A DNA stretch of 64,000 nucleotides from Duganella callida. GTDB taxonomy: Bacteria; Pseudomonadota; Gammaproteobacteria; Burkholderiales; Burkholderiaceae_D. The number at the start of each line of letters is the position of its first letter. Position 1 is the stretch's first letter. Below the pieces are notes generated by a model that saw only the letters and a program-made list of their open reading frames with translations, had not been told where the DNA came from and did not search any database. Location: the NCBI RefSeq assembly GCF_004614165.1, contig NZ_SPVG01000253.1, positions 1-64,000 of the forward strand, read 5' to 3'. Below are positions 1-9,262 of the stretch, piece by piece. Both the position numbers and the translations under genes were made by a program.

Positions 1-122
1 TCCTCGCCGCCTGCCTGAGCGAAGCCGCCCAGGCCGACGATGACGCCCGTTCCGCCGAACTGGCCGCCGATGCCGCCCAAGCCGGCGCGCCGTCGTCCGG
101 TTCGCCCGCCGGCGCGGCCTGA
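1..122 (+). CDS. hemC: C-terminal end of porphobilinogen deaminase (hydroxymethylbilane synthase), partial
   Basis: An open frame enters from the left edge and stops with TGA seven bases before hemD, giving 39 visible residues. It begins LAACLSEAAQ, which fits the last helix of HemC, where the E. coli protein ends with a similar ILAE segment. The assignment rests mainly on position, because hemC normally lies directly upstream of hemD. The last 25 or so residues are rich in Ala, Asp and Ser, a low-complexity tail that the usual HemC lacks. The body of the gene, including the cofactor-binding Cys, is outside the window. Confidence 0.55.
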   Translation, partial: LAACLSEAAQADDDARSAELAADAAQAGAPSSGSPAGAA

Positions 123-129
123 TCCACGG

Positions 130-921
130 ATGGCCGGCGCCGTCGTCATCACCCGTCCGCTGGCGCAGGCCAGGCCGCTGGCGGCCCGCGTCGCCGCGCT
201 GGGCCGCGCGGTGGAAGTGCTGCCGCTGCTGGAAATCGCCCCGCTGCAAGATCAGTCGGCGCTGCTGAACGCCCTGGCGCGCCTGCCCGACTACGCGCTG
301 GTGGCCTTCGTCTCGCCCAACGCCATCGACGCCGCGTTTGCCCACATCAGGCAATGGCCGCCGGCGGTGACCCTGGCCGTGCTGGGCGAGGGCAGCCGCG
401 CCGCGCTGGCGGCCCACGGCATCACCCCGGCGCAAGCCCGCATCGTCAGCCCGGCCGACGCCGCCCACAGCGACAGCGAACACCTGCTGCAAACCCTGGA
501 CCTGGACGCGCTGCGCGGCAAGCCGGTGCTGCTCGTGCGCGGCGAGAGCGGCCGCGAGCTGATGGCCGACGGCCTGCGCGCCGCCGGCGCCCTGGTGGAC
601 GTGGTCCCGGCCTACCGCCGCGCCGTGCCCGAGCTGACGCCCGCGCTGGCCGCCACCCTGCGGCGTCTGCTGGCGCAGCGAAACGACTGGGTGATCACCA
701 GCTCCGAAGCGCTGCGCGGCCTGTGCGGCCTCCTGCATCAGATGGACTTGCAGACGGCTGGCGCGATGCAGCACAATAGCGTTGTAGCCATGCAACAACA
801 GCATCTGATCGTGCCCCATGCCCGGATTGCCGAAACGGCAAACAATTTAGGATTTTCCCAGCTGACGCTGACCGGATCAGGCGACGAACGCCTGCTGGCC
901 GCGTTACAATCATGTCTATGA
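130..921 (+). CDS. hemD: uroporphyrinogen-III synthase
   Basis: 263-residue cytoplasmic enzyme that closes and rearranges hydroxymethylbilane to uroporphyrinogen III in haem/sirohaem synthesis. The protein opens AGAVVITRPLAQARPLAAR, the typical HemD start (V-T-R-P), and later shows FVSPNAIDAAF, LLVRGESGR and WVITSSEALRGL, matching the two-domain HemD fold. The frame is open back to position 40, but the residues before the ATG at 130 are Pro/Arg-rich and overlap the hemC tail, so 130 is preferred. Its end overlaps hemX by ten bases, suggesting translational coupling within hemCDXY. Confidence 0.9.
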   Translation: MAGAVVITRPLAQARPLAARVAALGRAVEVLPLLEIAPLQDQSALLNALARLPDYALVAFVSPNAIDAAFAHIRQWPPAVTLAVLGEGSRAALAAHGITPAQARIVSPADAAHSDSEHLLQTLDLDALRGKPVLLVRGESGRELMADGLRAAGALVDVVPAYRRAVPELTPALAATLRRLLAQRNDWVITSSEALRGLCGLLHQMDLQTAGAMQHNSVVAMQQQHLIVPHARIAETANNLGFSQLTLTGSGDERLLAALQSCL

Positions 922-2063
922 ACGATTTGCCTACATTACCTGATCCGGCCGTTTCGACAGCCAAGCCTGTCGAGCCGCCGCCACCTTCGCAGCCCGAACC
1001 GAGCCTGCTCGAAACCTTGCAACAACCGCAGATGCTGTCGGTGGGCATCCTCGTGCTGGCGATCCTGCTGGCCGGCCAGACCTGGTCGTCGCACGCGCGC
1101 GTGAACAAGCTGCGCGAAGAGATGGCAATGCGGCTGCAGAAGGGCGATGCGTCGAATGCCGACACCGGCAATCTGGTGCGCTCGGTGCAGGAGAGCACCA
1201 AGGAGCTGCAAGGCAAGGTGTCTCTGCTGGAGAGCAAGCAGCAGGAAGCCCAGAGCCAGCAACTGGCGCTGGAACAGCTGTATCAGGATCTCTCCAAGAA
1301 CCGCGATGAATGGGCGCTGACCGAGATCGAGCAGGTGCTGTCGACGGCGTCGCAGCAGCTGCAACTGGCCGGCAACGTGCCGGGCGCGCTGATCGCGCTG
1401 CAAAATGCGGACCGCAGCCTGTCGCGCTCCGACAAGCCGCAATTCATCACCATCCGCCGCGCGATCGCCAAGGACATGGAAAAGCTCAAGGCGCTGCCGA
1501 GCGTGGACTCGGTGGGTGTGGCGCTACGCCTGGATAATGCGATCGCCCAGATCGATCAGCTGCCGATGCTGGCCGACGAGAAGCCGACGTTGCCGGCGCC
1601 GCCCGAGAAAAAGGTCAAGACCAAAATCGTGCGCGGCAAGGACGGCAAGCCGGTCAAGGTGGAGGAGCCGGCCGTCAACCCCTGGCTGCAAGCCTTGCAG
1701 GATGGCTGGAATGGCTGGAGCAGCGAGATGTGGACCGATGTGCGCCAGCTGATCCGCGTGCGCAACGTGGAGACGCCGGATGCGCTGATGTTGTCGCCGG
1801 CCCAGGCTTACTTCCTGCGCGAGAACCTCAAGCTGCGGCTGCTGAATGCGCGCATGGCGCTGCTGTCGCGTAACGAAGGCGCCTTCCGCGCCGACCTGAT
1901 CGCGGCGCAGGATGCGCTGGTCAAGTATTTCGATACCCGCGCCAAGTCCACCCAGACCGTACAGGCCGTGCTGCGCCAGGTGCAGAGCAGCAATCTCGCG
2001 ATCGAGATGCCGACCCTGGCCGAGAGCCTGAACGCGGTGCGCAACTACAAAGCGAAGCCTTAG
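912..2063 (+). CDS. hemX: HemX family membrane protein of the haem operon
   Basis: 383 residues, with a Pro-rich cytoplasmic N-terminus, one transmembrane helix at about residues 38-56 (SVGILVLAILLAG), then a long predicted coiled coil rich in Gln, Glu and Lys (about 60-130) and a helical periplasmic domain. This is the HemX architecture (sometimes annotated as uroporphyrinogen-III C-methyltransferase, although there is no methyltransferase fold here). It starts inside the last codons of hemD and is followed two bases later by hemY. The biochemical role of HemX is not settled; it is thought to organise or modulate tetrapyrrole enzymes at the membrane. Confidence 0.88.
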   Translation: MSMNDLPTLPDPAVSTAKPVEPPPPSQPEPSLLETLQQPQMLSVGILVLAILLAGQTWSSHARVNKLREEMAMRLQKGDASNADTGNLVRSVQESTKELQGKVSLLESKQQEAQSQQLALEQLYQDLSKNRDEWALTEIEQVLSTASQQLQLAGNVPGALIALQNADRSLSRSDKPQFITIRRAIAKDMEKLKALPSVDSVGVALRLDNAIAQIDQLPMLADEKPTLPAPPEKKVKTKIVRGKDGKPVKVEEPAVNPWLQALQDGWNGWSSEMWTDVRQLIRVRNVETPDALMLSPAQAYFLRENLKLRLLNARMALLSRNEGAFRADLIAAQDALVKYFDTRAKSTQTVQAVLRQVQSSNLAIEMPTLAESLNAVRNYKAKP

Positions 2064-2065
2064 TC

Positions 2066-3259
2066 ATGCGTTTATTCCTCTGGTTAGTCGCCTTGATGGC
2101 CGCCGCCATCGGCATTGCCGTGACGGCGCGTTTCAATCCGGGCAATGTGGTGCTGTTTTATCCGCCGCACCGTATCGATCTTTCGCTGAACTTCTTCGTG
2201 GTGCTGGAGGTGGCGCTGTTCGCCTTCCTGTATGTGGTGATCCGCGCGTTCCGCGCCACGGTCAGGATGCCGGCCAAGGTGGCGGCCTACCGTCAGCAGA
2301 AGCGCGAGCGCGAAGGCAACAAGGGCTTGCGTGAAGCCCTGAAAGCCTTGTTCGAAGGCCGTTTCGGCCATGCCGAGAAGGCCGCGCTGCGCGCCTCCGA
2401 ACTGCCGGAAAATGCCGGCGTGGCGGCGCTGATCGGCGCCCGCGCCGCGCACCGCATGCGCCAGGGGCCGCGCCGCGACCAGTGGCTGGCCAAGCTGGCC
2501 GGCGACAACGCGATGAAGACGGCGCGCCTGATGACCACCACCGAACTGGCGGTGGATGACCATCAGCCGGAACTGGCGCTGGAGGCCGTACGCGAGCTGA
2601 ACGCCAGCGGTACCCGCCATATCCACGCCCTGCAACTGTCGCTGAAGGCGCAGCAGCAGGCCAAGAACTGGCCGGAAGTGCTGCGGCTGGTGCGCTCGCT
2701 GGACAAGCACCGGGCGCTGCATCCGGCGCTGTCGTCGCGGCTGCGCGAGCTGGCGTATGACGATCTGCTGTCGGGCAATCACGATGCCGAATCGCTGCTG
2801 CGCGTGTGGGCGACGGTGCCGACCGCCGACCGCATCAAACCCTACGTGGCCTGCCGCGCGGCGACCGCGCTGAACGCGCGCGGCCTGCACGACGAGGCGC
2901 GGCTGGTGGCGGAGGAATCGCTGGCGGCGGACTGGGATGAGCGCGTGGTGCGCGCCTACCGCGACGCGGCGGCCCCGGCAGGCTCGGCGGCGTTGCTGCT
3001 GCAGATCGAGCATTGCGAGAACTGGGCCAATGCGCGTCCGACCGACGCCGAACTGGCGCTGACCTTGGGCACGCTGTGCCTCAAGCAAAAGCTGTGGGGC
3101 AAGGCCCAGCGCTATCTGGAGCAAGCCTTGTCGGATGCGTCGGAGCCGCGCATGGTGCGCGAATCGCACCTGAAGCTGGCGCAGATGCACGAAGCGCTGG
3201 GGCAGGAAGAGGAAGCCGCCAACCACTATCGCCAGTGCGCACTGGCGACGATACTCTAA
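2066..3259 (+). CDS. hemY: HemY family TPR membrane protein of the haem operon
   Basis: 397 residues. Two N-terminal hydrophobic helices (about residues 2-20 and 40-62) are followed by the HemY_N region and a series of TPR-like helical repeats up to the C-terminus (LTLGTLCLKQKLWGKAQRYL, then LAQMHEALGQEEEAANHYRQ). This is the proteobacterial HemY, not the protoporphyrinogen oxidase of the same name in Bacillus. It lies two bases behind hemX and closes the hemCDXY operon at a hairpin terminator. Its stop codon shares four bases with the stop of the opposing small gene. Confidence 0.9.
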   Translation: MRLFLWLVALMAAAIGIAVTARFNPGNVVLFYPPHRIDLSLNFFVVLEVALFAFLYVVIRAFRATVRMPAKVAAYRQQKREREGNKGLREALKALFEGRFGHAEKAALRASELPENAGVAALIGARAAHRMRQGPRRDQWLAKLAGDNAMKTARLMTTTELAVDDHQPELALEAVRELNASGTRHIHALQLSLKAQQQAKNWPEVLRLVRSLDKHRALHPALSSRLRELAYDDLLSGNHDAESLLRVWATVPTADRIKPYVACRAATALNARGLHDEARLVAEESLAADWDERVVRAYRDAAAPAGSAALLLQIEHCENWANARPTDAELALTLGTLCLKQKLWGKAQRYLEQALSDASEPRMVRESHLKLAQMHEALGQEEEAANHYRQCALATIL

Positions 3260-3399
3260 GGAACAGGCCGGTTGCTACCGGCCGTTTTTTTGTGCGGATA
3301 CTTTTTCTTTGCATCCCGGTAGAGCCAGACTGATGCCCCTACACCAACGATCACGCCTATGCTGGTGATCAGGTGCGCGAAAATTTCCAAGGGTGTCAT
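3256..3399 (-). CDS. 47-residue single-pass membrane protein, unknown function
   Basis: Starts MTPLEIFAHLITSIGVIVG, has one hydrophobic helix (about residues 7-27) and then a very basic tail (YRDAKKKYPHKK). A strong ribosome site, AAGGAG, sits seven bases before the ATG. Its ATG overlaps the TGA of the upstream 132-residue gene as ATGA, so the two are probably translated together. The last residues are encoded by the hemY terminator, as though the frame ran on into it. I do not recognise a family; size and layout recall small regulatory membrane proteins, but this is only an analogy. Confidence 0.55.
   Translation of the reverse strand: MTPLEIFAHLITSIGVIVGVGASVWLYRDAKKKYPHKKTAGSNRPVP
3266..3291 (+). 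terminator. Rho-independent terminator of the hem operon
   Basis: Seven-base perfect stem GGCCGGT / ACCGGCC with loop TGCT, followed by G and seven T. It lies seven bases after the hemY stop and also inside the last codons of the opposing 47-residue gene. Confidence 0.9.
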
Positions 3400-3794
3400 G
3401 ACGGTCTCCTTGACGACAGCTGTCGAAACAGTACCAGACCAAAGGCGATCGATACTGTACATAAGAGGAAGCTGTCTTTTAAGACAGAAGCAGTGTCAAT
3501 TAGTTCCGGATTACGTTCAGCGATGATGGTAAGTGCGTAAAGAGTGCCGTACAAAGTTACGAACATCAGTGATATAGCATTTAACAGAACTTTTGATCCG
3601 TGGTCAGGTGTATGTGCACGCGCAAGCTCATTAATAAGTGAAATGTGGACGACCAGACCAAGTGTTATGAAGTCTGGCGGCGCCAGCAAATTGATGTTGT
3701 CTCTCGCGACAGTCCAGGTGAGTAGTCGCGCGAGAACGGGAATCAAACCGATCAGGATAGTATTGATCAGCCATCTGTTGTTCGGGGGAATCAT
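3396..3794 (-). CDS. small integral membrane protein, unknown function
   Basis: 132 residues with about four hydrophobic helices (WLINTILIGLIPVLARLL; FITLGLVVHISLI; AISLMFVTLYGTLYALTII; SFLLCTVSIAFGLVLF). The start at 3794 is chosen because GAGG lies seven bases upstream; the frame is open to a GTG at 3818 with no good ribosome site. The DNA is much AT-richer than its neighbours (26 of 60 bases are G or C at 3421-3480), with non-preferred codons. Together with the coupled 47-residue gene it looks like a small transferred or fast-evolving unit between hemY and the persulfide dioxygenase. Confidence 0.6.
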   Translation of the reverse strand: MIPPNNRWLINTILIGLIPVLARLLTWTVARDNINLLAPPDFITLGLVVHISLINELARAHTPDHGSKVLLNAISLMFVTLYGTLYALTIIAERNPELIDTASVLKDSFLLCTVSIAFGLVLFRQLSSRRPS

Positions 3795-3870
3795 GGCGAG
3801 CCTCATCGTGTCGGGCACTAAACCTGCAGTGTAGGTATTGCGCCGGGCAGCGTTATTGAGGGCGCTCAGT

Positions 3871-4932
3871 TTAGGCGGGATCGCACTCGACCGGGAAGCC
3901 TTCGATTTTCCAGCGCAGCATGCCGCCGGCCAGGTTGGCGACCTGGCCGAAGCCGGCCTTGGTCAGCAGCACACTCGCCTGGGCCGAGCGCACGCCGGAG
4001 CGGCAGACGGCGACGATCGGCTGCGCGCGGTCGAACTCGCCCATGCGCTCGTTCAGCTGCGACAGCGGCACCAGCCGTGCGCCTTCCAGGTGGCCAAGAC
4101 GGTCGATGAATTCCGGCGCTTCGCGCACGTCGACGATCTGTACTTCCTTCAGGTGTTCGAGCAGGGCCATCGGTTCGATTTCCCACACGCCGCTGAAGCG
4201 CAGGGTCAGCGGCGCCCACGACGGCGTGTCGGTGGGCGCGTCGCCTTCCGGCTTGCCGCAGCGCAGATTGGCCGGCACCGCCACCGCCATCAGCTTGGGA
4301 TGCGGCAGGTGCAGGTTATTCATGTGGCCGGTGAAGTCGCCGACGTCGACATCGCCGCCCAGGCGCGGATTGTAGCGGCGTTCCTCGGCCACGCTGGTGA
4401 CGGTGATGCCGCGGTAGTCGTGGGCCGGATACAGCAGGCATGCAGGCGGCAGACTGAGTATCTGCTCGTGCACCGAGGCGAACAGCTGCTGCGGGCTGCC
4501 CTGCTGGAAGTCGGTGCGGCCGCAGCCGCGAATCAGCAGGCTGTCGCCGGTGAAGGCCATGCTCTGGTCGTCCAGCACATAGGTCAGGCAGCCGCTGGTG
4601 TGGCCCGGCGTCGCGCGCACCTCGAGATGGCGCCGACCGAAGGCGATGCGGTCGCCGTGGTGCAGCGGCAGGTCGGTTTCGCTGGCTTGCGCCGTGGCGG
4701 AGATGCCGATACGGCTGCCGGTGCGCTGGCGCAGCCGCCAGGCGCCGGTGACGTGGTCGGCGTGGACGTGGGTATCCAGCGTCGCCACCAGTCGCAGCCC
4801 GAGTTCCTGCAGCAGCGCCAGGTCGCGCGGCGCCTGCTCGTAGACCGGATCGATCAGCAGCGCCTCGCCGCTGTCGCCGAGCAGATAGGTGTAGGTGGAC
4901 GAGGCGGAATCGAACAGCTGGCGGAAGATCAT
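3871..4932 (-). CDS. persulfide dioxygenase-rhodanese fusion (ETHE1-like MBL domain plus rhodanese)
   Basis: 353 residues. The N-terminal part (about 1-235) is a metallo-beta-lactamase fold of the ETHE1/persulfide dioxygenase group: THVHADHVTG supplies the HxHxDH metal motif, followed by TPGHTSGCL and FTGDSLLIRGCGRTDFQQG. The C-terminal part (about 255-350) is a rhodanese domain with the active-site loop VCRSGVRS and the IVDVREAPEF entry motif. Known fusions of this type oxidise glutathione persulfide to sulfite and exchange thiosulfate, linking sulfide detoxification to sulfur transfer. The start MIFRQLFDS is the usual one for the family; the frame remains open to 4974. Confidence 0.88.
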   Translation of the reverse strand: MIFRQLFDSASSTYTYLLGDSGEALLIDPVYEQAPRDLALLQELGLRLVATLDTHVHADHVTGAWRLRQRTGSRIGISATAQASETDLPLHHGDRIAFGRRHLEVRATPGHTSGCLTYVLDDQSMAFTGDSLLIRGCGRTDFQQGSPQQLFASVHEQILSLPPACLLYPAHDYRGITVTSVAEERRYNPRLGGDVDVGDFTGHMNNLHLPHPKLMAVAVPANLRCGKPEGDAPTDTPSWAPLTLRFSGVWEIEPMALLEHLKEVQIVDVREAPEFIDRLGHLEGARLVPLSQLNERMGEFDRAQPIVAVCRSGVRSAQASVLLTKAGFGQVANLAGGMLRWKIEGFPVECDPA

Positions 4933-5014
4933 GATGAAATGCGAGTAAGCAACAGGTAGAGGGCGAGTGAGCACCGTAAGTCACCATGATAGCAAATCCC
5001 CAACGGTGTTGCGC

Positions 5015-5043
5015 CGCACAAGCCGCCACTTGTTGGCTATAAT
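5015..5043 (+). promoter_or_regulatory. probable sigma-70 promoter of ppa
   Basis: A perfect -10 box TATAAT lies at 5038-5043, about 40 bases before the ppa start. The -35 position at 17-base spacing (CGCACA) matches poorly, so only the -10 is well supported. Confidence 0.4.
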
Positions 5044-5084
5044 GTCGCGGTTATAACCGTCCGCATCAATACAGAGGAAAATCC

Positions 5085-5624
5085 ATGAGCTTGAATAAAG
5101 TGCCTTCCGGCAAAGACGTGCCGAACGATTTCAATGTGATCATCGAAATCCCGATGAACGCCGATCCGATCAAGTATGAAGTCGACAAGGAGTCGGGCGC
5201 GATCTTCGTGGACCGCTTCATGGGTACCGCCATGCACTACCCATGCAACTACGGTTACGTGCCGAACACCCTGTCGCTGGACGGCGATCCGGTCGACGTG
5301 CTGGTGATCACCCCGTTCCCGCTGATCCCGGGTGTGGTGGTGCGTTGCCGTCCCATCGGCGTGCTGAAGATGACCGACGAGTCGGGTGAAGACGCCAAGG
5401 TGCTGGCCGTGCCGGTCGACAAGGTGCTGTCGATCTACAGCCACTGGCAGAAGCCGGAAGACCTGAACGAACTGCGCCTGCGCCAGATCCAGCACTTCTT
5501 CGAGCACTACAAGGATCTGGAAAAAGGCAAATGGGTCAAGATCGACGGCTGGTACGGTCCGGAAGAAGCCAAGCAGGAAATCCTGGCCGGCGTGGCCAAC
5601 TACGAGAAGGGCCTGCAGGCTTAA
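5085..5624 (+). CDS. ppa: inorganic pyrophosphatase (family I)
   Basis: 179 residues, the usual size for bacterial family I enzymes. It hydrolyses pyrophosphate in the cytoplasm and so drives biosynthetic reactions. Visible active-site segments are [39 protein letters not shown] and the metal-binding [11 protein letters not shown], then DEKVLAVP-type sequence ([14 protein letters not shown]). A GAGG-type ribosome site (AGAGGAAAATCC) precedes the ATG. It is a single-gene unit ending at a strong terminator. Confidence 0.97.
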   Translation: MSLNKVPSGKDVPNDFNVIIEIPMNADPIKYEVDKESGAIFVDRFMGTAMHYPCNYGYVPNTLSLDGDPVDVLVITPFPLIPGVVVRCRPIGVLKMTDESGEDAKVLAVPVDKVLSIYSHWQKPEDLNELRLRQIQHFFEHYKDLEKGKWVKIDGWYGPEEAKQEILAGVANYEKGLQA

Positions 5625-5642
5625 TTCGCCGGCAGCCCGCGC

Positions 5643-5675
5643 AAGCCCCGAGGCGACGGCCCGGGGCTTTTTTTT
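5643..5675 (+). terminator. Rho-independent terminator after ppa
   Basis: Stem AAGCCCCG (5643-5650) pairs with CGGGGCTT (5662-5669), followed by a T run to 5675. The run of T abuts the stop codon of the opposing Crp-family gene, so the hairpin may serve both strands. Confidence 0.88.
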
Positions 5676-6321
5676 ATGGCTGTTCCGGCCGCGCCACGCC
5701 GGTTGCCGCTTCGGCCTCGCGGCGCAGGCGCGACATGTATTGCGGCGTGATGCCCAGGTAGGAGGCGATCGCCCGCTGCGAAATGCGCGCTTCCAGACCA
5801 GGATATTCCTCGCGGAACGCCGCCAGCCGCTCGTGGGCCGAGGTTTCGCCATTGGTGTAGGCGCGCTGGGCCAGGCTCTGCAGGCCGGCCATGGCGATGT
5901 TCAGGTGATACTGCTGCATCACCTCGTTCTGCGCGCGCAGTTCGCTGGCGGCCTTCCAGTCCAGCGTGAAGCCGTGGATCGGCGTCTCTGCCACCAGGAA
6001 CTCGGCGGCCGGCTGGCCGGTTTCACCATTGATCAGATCGGTGAGCGTGGTGGCCGATTCGCCCTCGCGATAAAAGCGCAGCGTGATTTCTATTCCTTCG
6101 CGGTTGAAAAAGCCGGCGCGCACCACGCCGCTGGCCAGCCAGTGCACCTGGGTGGCCGGCACGCCGGCGCGTTGCAGGTATTCGCCCTTGCGTACATGGA
6201 AAGGTTTGGCGATGGTCGCCAGCACATTGGTGACCTGGTTGTACGATTCTTCGGAGACGTCGATCCGCTTCATGGTGGCGGATTTGAAGCGGTTACGTTG
6301 TTTTATAAAATCTGCATTCAT
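5674..6321 (-). CDS. Crp/Fnr family transcriptional regulator
   Basis: 215 residues: a cyclic-nucleotide-binding-type beta barrel (about 20-135; FHVRKGEYLQRAGVPATQVH, EITLRFYREGES) and a C-terminal winged helix with ISQRAIASYLGITPQYMSRL as the recognition HTH. No Fnr-type cysteine cluster is present, and the cAMP-contacting Arg/Ser pattern of Crp is not evident, so the ligand is unknown. Proteins of this sub-group are often annotated as cyclic-nucleotide-binding regulators of stress genes. The ATG at 6321 has AAAGAG just upstream; a GTG at 6333 and an ATG at 6273 are alternatives. Confidence 0.85.
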   Translation of the reverse strand: MNADFIKQRNRFKSATMKRIDVSEESYNQVTNVLATIAKPFHVRKGEYLQRAGVPATQVHWLASGVVRAGFFNREGIEITLRFYREGESATTLTDLINGETGQPAAEFLVAETPIHGFTLDWKAASELRAQNEVMQQYHLNIAMAGLQSLAQRAYTNGETSAHERLAAFREEYPGLEARISQRAIASYLGITPQYMSRLRREAEAATGVARPEQP

Positions 6322-6380
6322 ACTCTTTACCACGTATTGCTTTTTGGAAAACCCTCCAGGGGAAGAAGATATATTGTACT

Positions 6381-6390
6381 CCCGTACGGG
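6381..6390. promoter_or_regulatory. ten-base palindrome in the divergent Crp/chemoreceptor spacer
   Basis: CCCGTACGGG is a perfect palindrome in the AT-rich 230-base spacer between the divergently read Crp-family gene and the chemoreceptor. It lies 60 bases upstream of the regulator and could be its operator, but its role is not established. The rest of the spacer shows no gene. Confidence 0.25.
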
Positions 6391-6554
6391 TTTCCCTGAT
6401 GGATAAACTCATGTTTGAGGGAATCCGTTCCTTTTGGTGCTCTACGGGAAAAATATTTGCCATGGAGACTGTAACCCAAATAACGCCGCCAGCGTATTAG
6501 CAGATGGACCGGCCAGGCCGGCCTTTCACTTTTCTGCTTGGGTTGAATTTGCTT

Positions 6555-8135
6555 ATGCTGGTGAATCTGAAAATACGCGCCGCGCTGGCGATGGTGCTGG
6601 CCTTGTTTTGCTGTGCGCTGGGCGCTACCCTGTTGGCAGGATGGCTGAACGCGCGCGCGGCGGCGGCCGCCATGGCGCGGGTGACGGCGCTGTCCGACCG
6701 CCAACTGCAGCCGCTGCATGACAGCGAACGTTTGCTGCTGCTGACGCTCAGCCGCATGGACAACGCTTACATCGACCTGCTGCGCGGCGATCAGATCACC
6801 GCGACCAACCATACGCGCCTGGCGTCCGCTTCGCTGAAAGCTGCCCGTCAGGCGTTCGAGCGCTACCTGCTGGCGTTGCGCGACGATGCCGCGCTGACCC
6901 AGCGCTCGGCCATGCTGGTGCGCGCCTACGACGACTATGTGCGCGTGCTGAGCGGGCGGGAAGAGGCGCTGTATGAAGTCTCGCTGGACCAGTACGCCGC
7001 CGCCAGCGCCAGCGCGGAGCAGGCCGACGCCGCATTCGCCACCACACTGCACGAACTGATACAGCATGCGGAAACCGTGCGCGCGGGTCTGCGCGATGCG
7101 TCCGTTGAGCGCTATCGCGCCGCCAACCGGCTGGCCGCCGGCATTGGTCTGTTTTCGCTGCTGCTGGCGGCCGGTTGCTGGATCTTCTTCCGCCGCCTGG
7201 TGTTGCGTCCGCTGACGACGGCGCAGGCGCATTTCGATCGCATGGCGACCGGCGACCTCAGTGTGCCGGTGGCGGCGGCCGGCAACAATGAAATCGCCAT
7301 GCTGTTGCACGCCCTGCGCCATATGCAGCAGGAGCTGGTCGGCACGGTGGGATCGATCCGGCGCGCGACTGACGATGTGGATGCCGGCGTGCGTCACATT
7401 GCCAGCCGCAATACCACGCTGTCGCAGCATAATGATACGCAGGCCGGCGCGCTCAGGCAGACCGCCGCCACCATGCAGCAGCTGGCGCTGGCGGTGCGCC
7501 AGAACGCGGACGATGCCGGCGCTGCCGACCGCCAGGCCGCCGATGCGGCGCAGGATGCGGTACTGGGCGGCGAAAAGGTGGCCGGCATCGTGGCGACCAT
7601 GGAGGCGGTCGGCGCGGCCGGGCAACGCATCGCGGAAATCGTCGGGCTGATTGACGGACTGGCGTTTCAAACCAACTTGCTGGCGCTGAACGCGGCGGTG
7701 GAGGCGGCGCGCGCCGGTACGCATGGCCGCGGTTTTGCGGTGGTGGCCGCGGAAGTGCGCGCGCTGGCCCTGCGCAGCGCGGAAGCCGCCGGACAGGTCA
7801 AGCAGTTGGTGGCCGCTTCCACCGCGAGCATAGGCGAAGGCGCCGTCCGCGTGGACGAGGCCGGGCAGGTGATGGAGCAGATCGTGCAATCGGCACAGCG
7901 CGTGATGGAAGCCATGCGGCGCATCGCGCAGGCGACGGCGGAACAATCCGACGGCATTGCCCAGGTCAGCCAGGCGGTCGCGCAGATGGACCGGACCACC
8001 CGGCAGAACGCCAGTCTGGTGGCCGGCACCGCCGAGACTGCCAATGTGTTGGCGCAGCAGGCTGGCCGGCTGGTGGCGGCGGTCTCGGTGTTTCGAACCG
8101 CCGGCGTCCCGGTGCTGCCGTCAGAGCGCGGCTAG
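6555..8135 (+). CDS. methyl-accepting chemotaxis protein
   Basis: 526-residue inner-membrane receptor. Start [18 protein letters not shown] gives a first membrane helix (about 8-29); a four-helix periplasmic sensor follows (about 30-190); the second helix is [14 protein letters not shown], then a HAMP domain and a long cytoplasmic signalling coil. The hairpin tip shows the conserved [20 protein letters not shown] segment that binds CheW and CheA, followed by [15 protein letters not shown]. No C-terminal CheR-tethering pentapeptide is visible (the end is PVLPSERG). The ligand is unknown. The frame is open to 6504, but the family start pattern favours 6555. Confidence 0.92.
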   Translation: MLVNLKIRAALAMVLALFCCALGATLLAGWLNARAAAAAMARVTALSDRQLQPLHDSERLLLLTLSRMDNAYIDLLRGDQITATNHTRLASASLKAARQAFERYLLALRDDAALTQRSAMLVRAYDDYVRVLSGREEALYEVSLDQYAAASASAEQADAAFATTLHELIQHAETVRAGLRDASVERYRAANRLAAGIGLFSLLLAAGCWIFFRRLVLRPLTTAQAHFDRMATGDLSVPVAAAGNNEIAMLLHALRHMQQELVGTVGSIRRATDDVDAGVRHIASRNTTLSQHNDTQAGALRQTAATMQQLALAVRQNADDAGAADRQAADAAQDAVLGGEKVAGIVATMEAVGAAGQRIAEIVGLIDGLAFQTNLLALNAAVEAARAGTHGRGFAVVAAEVRALALRSAEAAGQVKQLVAASTASIGEGAVRVDEAGQVMEQIVQSAQRVMEAMRRIAQATAEQSDGIAQVSQAVAQMDRTTRQNASLVAGTAETANVLAQQAGRLVAAVSVFRTAGVPVLPSERG

Positions 8136-9262
8136 CGGCCAGATTTGAATGGCGTATGTTCTTCGAGTTCGTCGATATAGTCGTCCATGGCGGCGGTTTC
8201 CTGTTGCAGGAAGTCGGCGATGGCGTCGGCGAAGCGGCGGTCGGCCACCCAGTGCGCCGACCAGGTCGGCGTCGGTACCAGGCCGCGCGACATCTTGTGC
8301 ACGCCCTGGGCGCCGCCCTCAAAGCTGGCGATGCCGTGGCGGATGCAGTAGTCGATTGATTGCACGTAGCAAGTCTCGAAATGCAGGCCGGAGATGAATT
8401 CCCGCGTGCCCCAGTAGCGCCCGTACATGATGTTGTCGCCGACCAGATTCAGCGCCACCGCCACCGGCTGCTCGCCGCGCTTGGCCAGCACGAGCATCAG
8501 ATTGTCCGGCATCTCGGCCAGCAGCCGCTGGAAGAAGGCCAGCGACAGATAAGGCTTGGAATAATGCGCCTGGTAAGTCGAGACGTAGCAGCTGTAGAAG
8601 AAGCGCAGCACCTCGTCGCTGATCGCGGCGCCGGCCAGGTGCTCGAAGTGGATGCCGGCGTCGGCCACGCGGCGGCGGTCCTGGCGCAGCTTCTTGCGCT
8701 TGTCCATCTTCATGCTGCCCAGGAAGGCGTCGAAATCGGCATAGCCGGCGTTCTCCCAGTGGAACTGCACGCCTTCGCGCAGCATGTAGCCGGCGTCGGC
8801 CAGCGCCTGCTTGTCATCGGCGTTGGGGAACAGGATGTGCAGCGAGGACGTCTCCAGCTGGCGCGCCGCCTGCACCGCGGCCTGCGCCAGCAGCAGGCGG
8901 TCTTCGGCCGTGCGCGCCAGCAGGCGGCTGCCGGTCACCGGCGTGAACGGCACCGCCGACAGCAGCTTGGGGTAGTAGGGGATGCCGTTGCGGTGGAAGG
9001 CGTCGGCCCAGGCGTGGTCGAACACGTATTCGCCGCGGCTGTGCTCCTTCAGGTACAGCGGCATCGCGGCCCGCAGCACGCCGTCGCGGTACAGCACCAG
9101 GTAGCGCGGGGTCCAGCCGGTGCGCGGCGCGGCGCAGCCGGTTTCATGCAGGGCGTGCAGGAAAGTGTAGCCGAGGGTCGGATTGTCGCCCGCCAGCGCC
9201 TGCCATTGCGCCGGATCCACGTCCGCCAACGAGTCGATAACCATGAACTCCGCTTCTGCCAC
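8132..9262 (-). CDS. FemAB-like acyltransferase (DUF482 / GNAT superfamily)
   Basis: 376 residues of the family once called DUF482 and now FemAB_like / peptidogalycan biosynthesis protein. Characteristic segments are [20 protein letters not shown] near the N-terminus, [16 protein letters not shown] in the middle, and [17 protein letters not shown] near the C-terminus. The family has a double GNAT fold and is presumed to transfer an aminoacyl or acyl group, but no substrate is known. The GTG start at 9262 is supported by GGAGG five bases upstream. Its stop codon shares CTAG with the stop of the chemoreceptor. Confidence 0.85.
   Translation of the reverse strand: MAEAEFMVIDSLADVDPAQWQALAGDNPTLGYTFLHALHETGCAAPRTGWTPRYLVLYRDGVLRAAMPLYLKEHSRGEYVFDHAWADAFHRNGIPYYPKLLSAVPFTPVTGSRLLARTAEDRLLLAQAAVQAARQLETSSLHILFPNADDKQALADAGYMLREGVQFHWENAGYADFDAFLGSMKMDKRKKLRQDRRRVADAGIHFEHLAGAAISDEVLRFFYSCYVSTYQAHYSKPYLSLAFFQRLLAEMPDNLMLVLAKRGEQPVAVALNLVGDNIMYGRYWGTREFISGLHFETCYVQSIDYCIRHGIASFEGGAQGVHKMSRGLVPTPTWSAHWVADRRFADAIADFLQQETAAMDDYIDELEEHTPFKSGR

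Noticed and set aside
3266-3291. Hem terminator as evidence that the 47-residue gene is false
   Set aside because: The strong ribosome site and ATGA coupling to the upstream gene outweigh the overlap; coding and terminator can share DNA.
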